In this document: in pieces, positions 26,277 to 37,176 of the stretch
How the letters are laid out: the number at the start of each line of letters is the position of its first letter
Numbering within the stretch: the stretch's first letter is position 1
DNA from: Salmonella bongori NCTC 12419
Lineage (GTDB): Bacteria > Pseudomonadota > Gammaproteobacteria > Enterobacterales > Enterobacteriaceae
DNA: 64,000 bases
Assembly (NCBI RefSeq): GCF_000252995.1
Contig: NC_015761.1
Coordinates: 124,001 to 188,000, forward strand
Direction of reading: 5' to 3'
Translations under genes and position numbers: made by a program
Notes under the pieces: generated by a model
Told to the model about the DNA's origin: nothing
What the model saw: only the letters and a program-made list of their open reading frames with translations
Database searches by the model: none

Positions 26277-27651
26277 GGGGCATCCCCAGAACGCGTACTA
26301 TCTCTTCAAAGGAGGTGATGCCTTGGTCTACGGCGCGACAGCCATTTTCAAAAAGCGTTCCTGTACCGGTCTGTTGGAGGTGGGTTTCCAGTGCTTGCGC
26401 CGATGCGCCGCTGGCAATTAACTGGCGTAATGCCGGGGTAACGGTTAGCACTTCGAATAACGCGGTTCGGCCATAAAAGCCGTGGTAACAATGCTGACAG
26501 CCGCTTGCCTGCCAGCGTGGTAGCGCGCTGGGCCAGAGAGCAGGCGCCAGTATCACGGGATCATCCAGGCGCTGCTTGCAGTGTGGGCACAGCTTTCTTA
26601 CCAGGCGTTGCGCTACTACCAGTGTAAGCGCCGATGAAATCATCCAGCGTGCTACCCCCATCTGTTGCAAGCGTATTAGCGTCTCGCTGGTGGAGTTCGT
26701 ATGTAGCGTTGAAAGTACCAGATGGCCCGTTTGCGCCGCTTTAATGGCGATTTCTGCGGTGTCACCGTCGCGAATTTCACCCACCATGATGATGTCGGGA
26801 TCCTGGCGTAATAGTGCGCGCAGTACATTTTGAAAGGTGAGCCCGGCCCGAGGATGGATTTGCGTCTGGTTAATACCGTCCAGCGGAATCTCTATCGGAT
26901 CTTCTACGCTACAGAGGTTGATATCCGGTGTATTTCGGGTTTGTAGCGCGCTGTATAACGTGACTGTTTTTCCGCTACCGGTGGGCCCCGTCACCAGTAC
27001 CAGTCCCTGAGGCTGCTGCAGGGCTTGCATAAAGGCGGTAAATTGTGCGGTGTGCATTCCCAGCGCGTCCAGCGCCAGCGTTTGATCAACCTGACGCAGT
27101 AAACGTAAGACGACTTTTTCGCCTTCTTTACAGGGAAGCGTGGCGATACGAAAAGAGATGCTGTCGCCCGTAAGTTCAACGGTAAACTGTCCGTCCTGTG
27201 GCAGTCGGTGTTCGGCGATGTCCAGATTTCCCAGGACTTTCAATCTGGCCGTCAGCGCAATGCCCCTCTCTTTGGCGATATCCTGCAGAATATGCAGAAC
27301 GCCATCGATACGGAGCCTTATCCGGTAGCGGTTGGCGGTGGGTTCAAGATGAATATCGGAGGCGCGTTTCGCCATTGCTGAGCGTAATGTCTGATTGAGA
27401 AGTTGGGCGGCGGTTTCTCCATCTTTCGCGGCGTTTACCGAAGACATCTGATGCTGCTTATGTAAATGATTCTCCATTTGCTGGCGGGTCCAGCACACAA
27501 TATCGATCTGTTTTTGCGTGGCGAAATGCAAGGCGTCGAGTAATTCATGAGAGGGGGCGTCGACCACTGCAACGGAGATGCTGCTATTGTCGCTGTTCAT
27601 CAGTACGGCCTGATGACGTTGGCACAATGTGTTGAGCTGCGCGTCTTTCAT
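26266..27651 (-). CDS. hofB: Type IV pilus assembly ATPase HofB (GspE/PilB family)
   Basis: Predicted hexameric ATPase that powers pilin assembly. Of its 461 residues, the first 110 or so form a short N-terminal domain. The core has Walker A GPTGSGKT near residue 223, an Asp box (CSVEDPIEIPL), Walker B (DIIMVGEIRDGDTAEIA), a His box (TGHLVLSTLHTNS) and a tetracysteine zinc motif (CPHCKQ...CQHCYHG) near residues 375-405. It lies nine bases after ppdD. HofB is shorter than many PilB proteins because the N-terminal domain is reduced. Confidence 0.94.
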   Translation of the reverse strand: MKDAQLNTLCQRHQAVLMNSDNSSISVAVVDAPSHELLDALHFATQKQIDIVCWTRQQMENHLHKQHQMSSVNAAKDGETAAQLLNQTLRSAMAKRASDIHLEPTANRYRIRLRIDGVLHILQDIAKERGIALTARLKVLGNLDIAEHRLPQDGQFTVELTGDSISFRIATLPCKEGEKVVLRLLRQVDQTLALDALGMHTAQFTAFMQALQQPQGLVLVTGPTGSGKTVTLYSALQTRNTPDINLCSVEDPIEIPLDGINQTQIHPRAGLTFQNVLRALLRQDPDIIMVGEIRDGDTAEIAIKAAQTGHLVLSTLHTNSTSETLIRLQQMGVARWMISSALTLVVAQRLVRKLCPHCKQRLDDPVILAPALWPSALPRWQASGCQHCYHGFYGRTALFEVLTVTPALRQLIASGASAQALETHLQQTGTGTLFENGCRAVDQGITSFEEIVRVLGMPHDC

Positions 27652-27660
27652 TTTGTCTCC

Positions 27661-28098
27661 TTAGTTGGCGTCAAAACGAAAGACATCTTCACAAGCCTGT
27701 TGTAGTGCACTGTCACTTTGAATATTGCAGTTACGCGTCCAGCCAGTCATGCCGTTAGCGTTGTCCCAGGCAGGTGTCATGATAACGCTAAGTCCGTTCA
27801 GGCTCTCCTGGCCAGTAAGCGTGATGACGCCTTTTTCCACGCTCATACCCGAAACATAATGGGTGACGACGGGCGAGGGGATACCGTTGGCGCCTGCGTT
27901 ACATGTGGTCGTTCCGCCATGCTCCAGCGCGCAGAGTTCGACGGCAGTACGGTAGGGGACAAAAGTTTGCAACATGTCCGTTAGCGCCGCTTTACGTAGA
28001 TAGTTCTGGTAAGCCGGAATGCCGATAGCGCTTAAAATGGCGATGATGCCAATAACGACCATCAGTTCGATAAGCGTGAAACCGCGTTGTTTTTCCAT
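27661..28098 (-). CDS. ppdD: Major type IV prepilin-like protein PpdD
   Basis: Prepilin with a class III signal: a short basic leader (MEKQRG) ending in Gly before FTLIELMVVIGIIAILSAIG, with Glu5 of the mature protein present. Prepilin peptidase should cut after Gly6. The C-terminal domain contains four cysteines (about residues 52, 61, 119 and 132), likely forming the disulfide loops of enterobacterial type IV pilins. At 145 residues the length fits. In E. coli the homologue can be assembled into pili when the assembly genes are expressed. Confidence 0.94.
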   Translation of the reverse strand: MEKQRGFTLIELMVVIGIIAILSAIGIPAYQNYLRKAALTDMLQTFVPYRTAVELCALEHGGTTTCNAGANGIPSPVVTHYVSGMSVEKGVITLTGQESLNGLSVIMTPAWDNANGMTGWTRNCNIQSDSALQQACEDVFRFDAN

Positions 28099-28286
28099 TG
28101 TTCGCTCCTTGAGTTAGCTGGCGTTACTTTGGCAAATGCGGGAAAAACGGACGAGCGACAAAAAGTAAAACGGGAACGCGGATTCTGAAGATTTTCGTGG
28201 CGTTACATGATAAGACAACGGTATTGCGAGGCGTCACGACGATATTGCCGAATGACGATGTAGAACTGCGGGCAGGTGAGAGGTAG

Positions 28287-28311
28287 GCCCGACGGTGTAG
28301 CGCCATCGGGC
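28287..28311. repeat. REP-like inverted repeat between nadC and ppdD
   Basis: GCCCGACGG and a near-complementary CCATCGGGC pair around a TGTAGCG centre, preceded by TAGG on the left. This resembles a single enterobacterial REP unit, placed in the gap after nadC and upstream of ppdD. It may stabilise or end the nadC transcript. The rest of the 28099-28319 gap holds the ppdD promoter region, with no other clear structure. Confidence 0.65.
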
Positions 28312-28319
28312 GGTGAGGA

Positions 28320-29860
<1,541 letters not shown>

Positions 29861-29864
<4 letters not shown>

Positions 29865-30715
29865 CGCTGTTTACGACATTACTGGTGCTGATTGTCGAGC
29901 GCCTGTTTAAACTGGGAGAACACTGGCAATTTGACCATCGGCTGGAAGCGCTTTTCCGGCGGATAAGGCGTTTTTCAATGTGGCGCACGATGGGGATGAC
30001 GGCGGCGGCGATGGCGGTGACCTTTCTGCTGCTCCAGGCGTTAAAAGGGCTGCTATTTAATGTGCCGACTCTGGTGGTGTGGATTTTACTGGGCGTGCTG
30101 TGTATCGGCGCGGGTAAAGCGCGGGTGCATTATCACGCGTGGCTGAAAGCGGCGTCGCGTAACGATCCGCATCCTTGCGAGGCGATGGCCAGCGAGCTTA
30201 CGCTGATTCACGGCGTGCCGCCGGAGTGCAATGAGAGAGAGTTTTTGCGCGAGTTGCAAAACGCGCTGTTATGGATAAATTTCCGTTATTACCTCGCTCC
30301 GTTATTCTGGTTTATCGTCGGCGGTCCGTGGGGGCCGGTGACGCTGGTGGGCTATGCATTTTTACGGGCCTGGCAGACATGGCTGGCACGCTATCAGACG
30401 CCGCACCAACGTTTGCAATCCGGCATTGACGCCATTCTCCATGTGCTGGACTGGATTCCGGCGCGTCTGGCTGGCGTAGTGTATGCATTACTGGGACATG
30501 GCGAGAAAGCATTGCCGGCCTGGTTCGCTTCGCTGGCGGACCTGCATACTTCGCAATATCATGTGCTTACGCGTCTGGCGCAATTTTCACTGGCGCGCGA
30601 GCCGCATACTGACAAAGTCGAAACGCCAAAAGCAGCGGTATCGATGGCGAAGAAGGCCTCGTTTGTGGTGGTGGTGATTATTGCGTTGCTCACCATTTAT
30701 GGGGCATTAGTGTAG
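29861..30715 (+). CDS. ampE: Inner-membrane protein AmpE
   Basis: Predicted polytopic membrane protein co-transcribed with ampD. The 284 residues begin [23 protein letters not shown] and have about four membrane spans (near residues 45-62, 67-85, 145-165 and 265-283). The family was proposed to have a sensory or ATP-related role in beta-lactamase regulation, but its biochemical function is not established. The overlap with ampD supports coupled expression. Confidence 0.94.
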
Positions 30716-30720
30716 CGTTG

Positions 30721-30796
30721 TGCCGATGGCGCTAACGCTTATGCTGCCTACAATGGAAAAATCTGTAGGCCCGGTAAGCGTTAGCGCCACCGGGCA
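30721..30796. repeat. BIME: two inverted REP units
   Basis: One REP unit (30721-30752, TGCCGATGGCGCTAACGC... CTGCCTACA) is followed by a second unit in inverted orientation (30764-30796, TGTAGGCCCGGTAAGCG... CACCGGGCA). The pair lies between ampE and the convergent GH43 gene and can form stable RNA hairpins in either direction. Confidence 0.8.
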
Positions 30797-30806
30797 GTGC
30801 AACGGC

Positions 30807-31757
30807 TTAGATCGTATCGGCTGGCGGCACGCCAAAATCAGGCATCCCGTTTTCGTCCCAGCGCACCCGTTTCAGACGCGTATGGCGGTTGGGATCGTAC
30901 AACGGATCGCCTTCAATTTCGGTGTAATTTCTCGCGTGGTACACCAGTACATCTTCACCTTCCGGCGTTTGCGTAAAGCTGTTGTGTCCCGGCCCATACT
31001 GGCGATTCTCATAGCTGGTGGTAAAGACCGGGCGCGGTGATTTATGCCAGTTGGCCGGATCGCGCGGATCGTCGTTTACGTTAATCCACAGTAACCCCAT
31101 ACAGTAGTTTTCATCGGTGGCGCTGGCCGAATAGCTGATAAACAGCTTGTCGCCATGTACCACGACGGCCGGACCTTCGTTAACCCAAAAACCCCGACAC
31201 TCCCAGTCGTACTCTGGCTTACTGAGTCTTACCGGCTCGCCTTTAAGCGTCCACGGATTTTCCAGTTCAGCCAGATAAATATTTGAGTTACCGGCAATAT
31301 CCGGCGCTTTTTGCGCCCACAGATACCACTGTTTTCCCTGATGATAAAAGGTGGTGGCATCCAGAGCGAACGTATCAAACGGCGTTTTAATTTGGCCTTT
31401 TTCATGCCAGATGCCGGTGAGCGGATCGGCATCGACGCACTCAAGGGCAAACATGCGGTGCTGGAACATATTCAGGTTATCCAGCGCCTGGGTATGCGCT
31501 GCGGCAAAGTATATGTACCACTTACCGTTGATGCGGTGAATTTCCGGCGCCCAGATCAGTTCGCTCATTGGGCCGGTTTCCGGCTTACGCCATACCACGA
31601 CGGGGCTGGCGGCGCGCAACCCTTCCAGCGAATCAGCCCGGCGGATTTCCAGCCTGTTATATTCCGGCACGGAGGCAATAAAGTAGTAATTGCTGCCGTC
31701 GCGTAAAATAAACGGATCGGCACGTTGTTCAATAAATGGGTTTGGCCAGTTTGCCAT
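30807..31757 (-). CDS. Glycoside hydrolase family 43 enzyme (probable arabinosidase/xylosidase)
   Basis: Five-bladed beta-propeller glycosidase of GH43, a family that acts on alpha-L-arabinofuranosides and beta-D-xylosides. The 316 residues show the expected acidic triad: Asp14 (RADPFILRDG, base), Asp133 (FALDATTFY, pKa modulator) and Glu194 (WVNEGPAVVV, acid). There is no signal peptide, so it should act in the cytoplasm on short oligosaccharides brought in by the symporter encoded just upstream. Its ATG shares one base with the symporter stop (TAATG), a tightly coupled pair. The exact substrate cannot be told from sequence. Confidence 0.88.
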   Translation of the reverse strand: MANWPNPFIEQRADPFILRDGSNYYFIASVPEYNRLEIRRADSLEGLRAASPVVVWRKPETGPMSELIWAPEIHRINGKWYIYFAAAHTQALDNLNMFQHRMFALECVDADPLTGIWHEKGQIKTPFDTFALDATTFYHQGKQWYLWAQKAPDIAGNSNIYLAELENPWTLKGEPVRLSKPEYDWECRGFWVNEGPAVVVHGDKLFISYSASATDENYCMGLLWINVNDDPRDPANWHKSPRPVFTTSYENRQYGPGHNSFTQTPEGEDVLVYHARNYTEIEGDPLYDPNRHTRLKRVRWDENGMPDFGVPPADTI

Positions 31758-33163
31758 TAGACATTCCTTACACGTTCAGCAGCGTTGAGTTCCTGCAACT
31801 CATTCAATTCACGGTAATTAGTGCGGCGTTTTTCCAGGTCGTCCTGGATTTTTTTCATCAGTTCACGGTCAACTTTCAGCAAACGAACTACGCCGGCGGT
31901 AATCAGATAGCCAACGCCGGGGATAACGGTAAAAAGCAGCATAATACCGTTCATCGCTGAGGCGCTTTGCGCTTTAGCGCTGGCGTCATACCCGTACCAG
32001 GAAAGCAAAAAGCCGACCATCGCCCCGGCAATCGCCAGGCCCAGTTTCAGGAAGAACAGATTACCGGAGAAGCTAATACCGGTAATGCGTTTGCCGGTTT
32101 TCCATTCGCCGTAATCATCGACGTCCGCCATCAGCGACCAGTGCAACGGGGAAGGGATCTGATGCAGAATATTGAGCAGGAAGTAGAGCGCCACTATCAT
32201 CACGGTAGCTTTCGGATCAAAGAAATAGAACGCGCAGGAGAAAATCGCCAGCGCGATATTGGTCCAGAAAAATACCTTCAATTTACACCAGCGATCGGTT
32301 AAGACTTTTGCCAGCATACTGCCGATCATCATACCGACCACGCCAAGGCTAATAAAAAGCGTAGCGAAATGGGTGCTTTGTCCCATCACCCAGGTGACGT
32401 AATACATGGTCGCCGCCATACGGATAAACCCCGGGCAGACGTTACATAAGGTCAATAGCAGAATGCGTACCCATTGATCGTTTTTCCACACGTCTTTGAA
32501 ATCATTCTTCATATCATCGTGCGTCGGAACGGCAGGGCGAACGCGTTCGCGGACGCTGGCAAAGCAGAACAGAAACATACCCATGCCGATAATTGCCAGC
32601 ACGGTCATCGCCAACTGATAACCTTTGGCTTTGTTGCCGCCGCCAAACCAGTCCACCATCGGCAATAGCGTTAACGATAACAGCAGCGTCGCAATGCCGA
32701 CTAACACAAAACGATAAGACTGACAGGCTACGCGCTCTTTCGGATCGTTAGTGATCACGCCGCCCAGGGAGCAATAGGGAATATTGATGGCGGTATAGGT
32801 GAGGGAAAGCAGAAAATAGGTGACGAAAGCATAGACAACTTTGCTGTTATAGCCCCAGTCCGGCGTCGTAAACATCAGAACGCTGAACAGCGCGTAGGGA
32901 AATGCAATCCACAGTAGCCAGGGGCGGAAACGACCATATTTACTTTGAGTACGATCGGCAAGCGCGCCCATCACCGGATCGGTAACGGCATCGATAACGC
33001 GTACTGAAAGGAGTAAAACACCGACTAACGCCGGGGCAAGACCAAAAATATCCGTATAAAAATAATTAACAAACAGCATGATAGCGCCAAAAATAATGTT
33101 ACATCCGGCGTCGCCCATGCCATACCCGATTTTCTCTCTTACCGAAAGTCTGCCCTTATCCAT
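31757..33163 (-). CDS. Glycoside-pentoside-hexuronide (GPH) family sugar:cation symporter
   Basis: MelB/YicJ/XylP-type transporter of 468 residues with about 12 membrane spans. Family signatures are KIGYGMGDAGCNIIFG at the N-terminus, DAVTDPVMGALADRTQSKYGRFRPW in the first half (the cation-site Asp cluster of MelB-like carriers), and the central loop KNDQWVRILL. It probably imports a xylo- or arabino-oligosaccharide for the GH43 enzyme that follows. No regulator is encoded alongside. The operon lies between ampE and aroP, which are adjacent in E. coli K-12 as I recall. Confidence 0.9.
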   Translation of the reverse strand: MDKGRLSVREKIGYGMGDAGCNIIFGAIMLFVNYFYTDIFGLAPALVGVLLLSVRVIDAVTDPVMGALADRTQSKYGRFRPWLLWIAFPYALFSVLMFTTPDWGYNSKVVYAFVTYFLLSLTYTAINIPYCSLGGVITNDPKERVACQSYRFVLVGIATLLLSLTLLPMVDWFGGGNKAKGYQLAMTVLAIIGMGMFLFCFASVRERVRPAVPTHDDMKNDFKDVWKNDQWVRILLLTLCNVCPGFIRMAATMYYVTWVMGQSTHFATLFISLGVVGMMIGSMLAKVLTDRWCKLKVFFWTNIALAIFSCAFYFFDPKATVMIVALYFLLNILHQIPSPLHWSLMADVDDYGEWKTGKRITGISFSGNLFFLKLGLAIAGAMVGFLLSWYGYDASAKAQSASAMNGIMLLFTVIPGVGYLITAGVVRLLKVDRELMKKIQDDLEKRRTNYRELNELQELNAAERVRNV

Positions 33164-33287
33164 TGAGACTTCTCCCCATCAGATGATGGCGGTAATTATT
33201 CGCCTGCGAGCTTTTTTTTGCGTAGCAGGATCACGCCGCTGATATGGATAAAATGGTTATACGTGGGAAACTGTGAGGCAGATAACA

Positions 33288-33307
33288 CCCTCCCCGGACG
33301 GGGAGGG
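33288..33307. terminator. Hairpin between aroP and the GPH symporter gene
   Basis: CCCTCCCC and GGGGAGGG form a perfect 8-bp stem around GGAC, 20 bases downstream of the aroP stop (minus strand). It probably ends the aroP transcript. The remaining part of 33164-33326 should hold the promoter of the sugar operon. Confidence 0.65.
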
Positions 33308-33326
33308 CGGAAAAGTAACGCCACGA

Positions 33327-34697
33327 TCAGTGGGCTTTCACCGTTTTTGCCGTTTTTTCTTTACACAGGTAGCCGACGCCCAGGACAAGCAGCCATACCG
33401 GAATCAGCCACACCGAGATCGCCATACCCGGCGTCATCAGCATAATGATCAATACCGCCGCCATAAACAGCAGACAGAGAATGTTGCCGAGCGGATAAAA
33501 CAGGGCCGGGAAGCGGGTTTTAACGCCCTGTTGCTGTTTCGCGCGACGAAACTTCATATGGGCAAGGCTAATCATTGCCCAGTTAATGACCAGCGCGGAG
33601 ACCACCAGCGCCATTAACAGTCCGAACGCGGATTCCGGTGCCAGGTAGTTGATCAGGACGCACAACGCGGTGACGATCGCCGACACCAGTATGGTGTTGA
33701 CCGGCACGCCGCGTTTATCGACGGACAGCAACGCTTTCGGCGCATTTCCCTGCTGGGCCAGGCCGAACAGCATACGGCTGTTGCAGTAGACGCAGCTGTT
33801 ATAAACCGATAGCGCGGCGGTGAGCACCACGATATTCAGCGCATTGGCAACAAATGTATCGCCCAGTTCATGGAAGATAAGGACAAATGGGCTGGTGTCC
33901 GCTGTTACACGGGTCCATGGCAGTAGCGAAAGCAGAACCGCCAGCGAGCCGATATAAAAAATCAGGATGCGATAGATAACCTGATTGGTGGCTTTGGGAA
34001 TGCTCTGTTCCGGGTTATCGGCTTCAGCGGCGGTGATCCCCACCAGTTCCAGGCCACCGAACGAAAACATAATAATGGCCATCATCATCACCAGGCCGGT
34101 CCAGCCATGCGGCAGAAAGCCGCCCTGTTCCCACAAGTTGCGTACGGTCGCCTGCGGACCAGCGGTATCGCTGAAGAGTAACCATGCGCCGAAAAGAATC
34201 ATGGCGATGACGGCGATCACTTTGATAATGGCGAACCAAAATTCCATCTCGCCGAACACTTTGACGTTGGTCAGGTTAATGGCGTTAATGACGACGAAGA
34301 AAAGCGCCGCCGAGGCCCAGGTGGGGATTTCCGGCCACCAGAACTGAATATATTTACCGACGGCGGTCAGTTCCGCCATCGCGACGAGCACGTACAGCAC
34401 CCAGTAGTTCCAGCCGGAAGCGAATCCGGCAAAACCGCCCCAATATTTATAGGCGAAATGGCTAAAAGAGCCGGCGACCGGTTCTTCAACTACCATTTCC
34501 CCCAGCTGACGCATAATCAGAAAAGCAATAAAGCCTGCAATCGCATAGCCCAGAATAATCCCCGGCCCCGCCGACTGGATAACGGAGGCGCTTCCCAGGA
34601 ACAGGCCTGTTCCTATCGCGCCGCCCAACGCGATAAGCTGAATATGGCGGTTTTTCAGGCCGCGCTTGAGCTGCTCGCCGTGCTGCTGACTGTCCAT
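33327..34697 (-). CDS. aroP: General aromatic amino acid permease AroP
   Basis: Proton-coupled APC-superfamily permease for phenylalanine, tyrosine and tryptophan. The 456-residue protein has 12 membrane spans and the first-span signature LIALGGAIGTGLFLGS. The EADNPEQSIPKA loop is characteristic of the amino acid transporter subfamily. Two adjacent ATGs exist (34700 and 34697); I choose the second because GAGG is seven bases upstream of it. TyrR-type boxes upstream indicate repression by TyrR with aromatic amino acids. Confidence 0.95.
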   Translation of the reverse strand: MDSQQHGEQLKRGLKNRHIQLIALGGAIGTGLFLGSASVIQSAGPGIILGYAIAGFIAFLIMRQLGEMVVEEPVAGSFSHFAYKYWGGFAGFASGWNYWVLYVLVAMAELTAVGKYIQFWWPEIPTWASAALFFVVINAINLTNVKVFGEMEFWFAIIKVIAVIAMILFGAWLLFSDTAGPQATVRNLWEQGGFLPHGWTGLVMMMAIIMFSFGGLELVGITAAEADNPEQSIPKATNQVIYRILIFYIGSLAVLLSLLPWTRVTADTSPFVLIFHELGDTFVANALNIVVLTAALSVYNSCVYCNSRMLFGLAQQGNAPKALLSVDKRGVPVNTILVSAIVTALCVLINYLAPESAFGLLMALVVSALVINWAMISLAHMKFRRAKQQQGVKTRFPALFYPLGNILCLLFMAAVLIIMLMTPGMAISVWLIPVWLLVLGVGYLCKEKTAKTVKAH

Positions 34698-34766
34698 CAT
34701 AAAACCTCGTGTATGGTGCGCTGTTTATTCATGCCGCGCTTCTTTTGAACGATGCAGTAGTGCGTG

Positions 34767-34807
34767 TGTAAGTTTGCAATTCCGCCTTTTGTATTGATTT
34801 ATTTACA
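34767..34807 (-). promoter_or_regulatory. Paired TyrR-type boxes upstream of aroP
   Basis: TGTATTGATTTATTTACA (34790-34807) fits the TyrR consensus TGTAAA-N6-TTTACA with a complete right half. A weaker box starting TGTAAG (34767-34784) lies with its start 23 bases away. Two TyrR boxes at this spacing are known upstream of E. coli aroP, so I infer the same control here. Confidence 0.65.
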
Positions 34808-35085
34808 GTGAAGTTTTATTAAATATCACTATCACTCTTTTGTCTTGGTAAGAATAATGGTATGTGACTGCGAATGCACCTGCTTTGTGCAGGGGTGATG
34901 ACGAGTTGCGTAAAAAGAAAGCACTTGTAAACCCTTTTAGCATTACTCACTTTATTTTGCATAGCATGTGATGTGCGGAGAAATCTTAGCAGTGAGCAGA
35001 CCAATAAATAGAATATTCAGAACGGTGTTATTTTATTGACATCGTCAGCGGGGGAGGCGTTTAATTTATATTCGGATGTCGTAAA
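34808..35085. other. AT-rich intergenic region upstream of the Hcp island
   Basis: This is the non-coding stretch between aroP and the toxin island. It is AT-rich and holds a small hairpin (CACCTGC...GCAGGGGTG, about 34877-34896) and, near its end, a promoter-like pair: TTGACA (35036-35041) and TTTAAT (35060-35065) separated by 18 bases. The latter would drive the hcp-like gene, whose ATG at 35086 lacks a clear Shine-Dalgarno. No ORF here looks real. Confidence 0.5.
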
Positions 35086-36883
35086 ATGGATTTTTATAAA
35101 GTGAGCGATCTGGTTTACCTGAGAATAACAGGTGAGAAACAAGGAGATATATCCTCTGGTTGTGGATCGTATGCGTCCATTGGAAATCGTTGGCAAATTG
35201 GCCATGAAGATCAAATTCTGGCATTCTCCTTACTGAATACGCTAGCCAGCACTGGTAATTCTGTTAACTTACAATGGCTTAAGTTTTTAAGCTTATCGAT
35301 AAAAGCTCTCCTCTGCTCTGTAACGCGATAAATCAGAATGAGCGGTTATACATTGAAATAGATTTTTATCGGATAAACAGAACGGGCAGATGGGAACGCT
35401 ATTTTTATATTCAACTGAGGAATGCATCGTTAACAAATATTCATACAACCGTCGCAAATAATAATTTTCACACCGAATGTATTACCGTCGCATATGAATA
35501 TATTCTCTGTAAACATCTCATTGCGAATACTGAGTTTAGTTATCTGGCGTTTCCTGCTGACGATAACGGCATGTTTATTCCTCATAAGGTTATTCCCGCC
35601 CACAAGTCTGAACCTGACGTTAAGCCTGTTACGTCACAACCACCCTCACCGCCACGGATCACGCCAGTGTATGCCAAATCCTGCCTGAAAGAGAAAGGAT
35701 GCACGGATGCCGGAACGACAGAAGAATCTGCTGAGAACTTTGGGCAGATAGCAATCTTTGCGCAACCCCTGGTGGATGATTGTTGCGGATATCGTCATCA
35801 CCATGCAGATAAAAATATCGCGCACGCGACTGAAGCGGCCGCGCCGCTGGCGTTAAGCGGAACGCTTGCCACCCAGGTGTATGGTGAATGGTCGCTTAGC
35901 GGCGTACTCGGCGCGGCAAGAGGTGTGCCATACATCGGGGCGTTAGCCTCTGCGCTTTACATTCCGCTTGCAGGAGAGGGTAGCGCCCGAGTCCCCGGTC
36001 GTGATGAGTTCTGGTACGAGGAGGTACTACGTCAGAAAGCGCTGACAGGGAGTACTGCCACTACCCGGGTGCGTTTTTTCTGGCGGGATGATATTCACGG
36101 CAGACCGCAAGTTTATGGTGTACATACGGGGGAAGGAACGCCGTATGAAAACGTACGCGTGGCGAACATGCTGTGGAACGATCACGCGCAGCGTTATGAA
36201 TTTACCCCGGCTCACGGTGGAGACGGGCCGCTGATCACCTGGACGCCGGAGAAGCCCGAAGACGGCAATGCTCCCGGCCATACTGGTAATGATCGACCGC
36301 CGCTGGATCAGCCTACCATTCTGGTGACGCCGATCCCGGACGGCACAAATACGTATACCACGCCGCCATTCCCGGCGCCTGATCCAGAAGATTTTAACGA
36401 CTACATTCTGGTCTTTCCGGCAGATTCTGGTATTAAACCGATCTACGTCTATCTGAAAGATGATCCGAGAAAGCAGCCGGGCGTAGTGACAGGCAAGGGG
36501 GCTGAGCTATCGCCGGGAGCCCGATGGCTGGATATGTCGGTGACAAACCAGGGCGACGGCGCGCCCATCCCGGCGCATATTGCCGATAAATTGCGCGGAC
36601 GAGAGTTTAAAATCTTTGATGATTTTCGAGAGGCGCTGTGGCTGGAGGTGAGTAAGGACCCGGTGTTAATGGAGCAGTTTATAAAAAGTAACCTGATGCC
36701 CTTAGACGAGGACGTTCTCCTTTCACATCTGCAGAAGGCTACTATTATGGTCCAAATGAAATCATTAATAAATATCAAATACATCATCTGGTTGCGATTG
36801 AGCATGGCGGAGGTGTATATGATATTGATAATTTAAGAATTGTCACACCTTTGCTACACGATGATATTCATTTCAGGAGATAA
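35086..36883 (+). pseudogene. Evolved-Hcp toxin (Hcp domain, S-type pyocin domain, colicin-like HNH DNase), two frameshifts
   Basis: Read in three successive frames, this is one polypeptide of about 599 residues (1798 bases plus two missing bases gives exactly 600 codons). Part 1 (35086-35286) is the start of a T6SS Hcp-family domain (YLRITGEKQGDISSGCGSY). A -1 shift at the T5 run 35284-35288 leads into the rest of Hcp (KLIDKSSPLLCNAINQNERL through FHTECITVAYEYILCKHL). The same frame continues through a Pro-rich linker and an S-type pyocin domain (about 35850-36480). A second -1 shift at the CCC at 36699-36701 leads to the nuclease end YQIHHLVAIEHGGGVYDIDN with the His/Asn/His pattern of colicin E9-type HNH DNases. 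As written, translation stops at 35331, so no full toxin is expected. An immunity gene follows after two bases. Confidence 0.85.
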
Positions 36884-36885
36884 GC

Positions 36886-37176
36886 ATGTTTAATTTTAAA
36901 GAAAAAATAGAAAATTATACAGAGATGGAATTTTTGGAGCTTCTCGGAGAGATTAGGAATGACACTCGTACAGAAAAATCATTGAAAGGAGATGAGCTAG
37001 AAAATTATATTGTTTCTATAGTAAATCACTTCATTCATATTACGGAACATCCGGCAAAGGGCGATCTCATTTTTTACCCTGAAAACCCGGGAGATGAGGA
37101 ACCAGAAAAAATTTTGCAAATCGTCAGAGAATGGCGGCGCTCCCAGGGACTGCCTTTGTTTAAAGACTCAAAGTAA
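36886..37176 (+). CDS. Colicin/pyocin-type DNase immunity protein
   Basis: The 96-residue acidic protein belongs to the colicin E2/E7/E8/E9 immunity (Im) family. It shows the helix I pattern NYTEMEFLELLGEI, the helix III signature HITEHPAKGDLIFYPENPGD (compare TEHPSGSDLIYYP in Im9) and the terminal REWRRSQGLPLFKD. It would bind and neutralise the HNH DNase encoded immediately upstream. The start is two bases after the toxin stop, within the toxin's translation unit (AGGAGA upstream). The reading frame is intact, although the toxin gene is broken. GC content is clearly lower than that of the flanking housekeeping genes. Confidence 0.9.
   Translation: MFNFKEKIENYTEMEFLELLGEIRNDTRTEKSLKGDELENYIVSIVNHFIHITEHPAKGDLIFYPENPGDEEPEKILQIVREWRRSQGLPLFKDSK

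Noticed and set aside
35494..35688. 64-codon hydrophobic plus-strand frame as a membrane peptide gene
   Set aside because: It overlaps the Hcp C-terminal part in another frame. The Hcp frame has clear family similarity.
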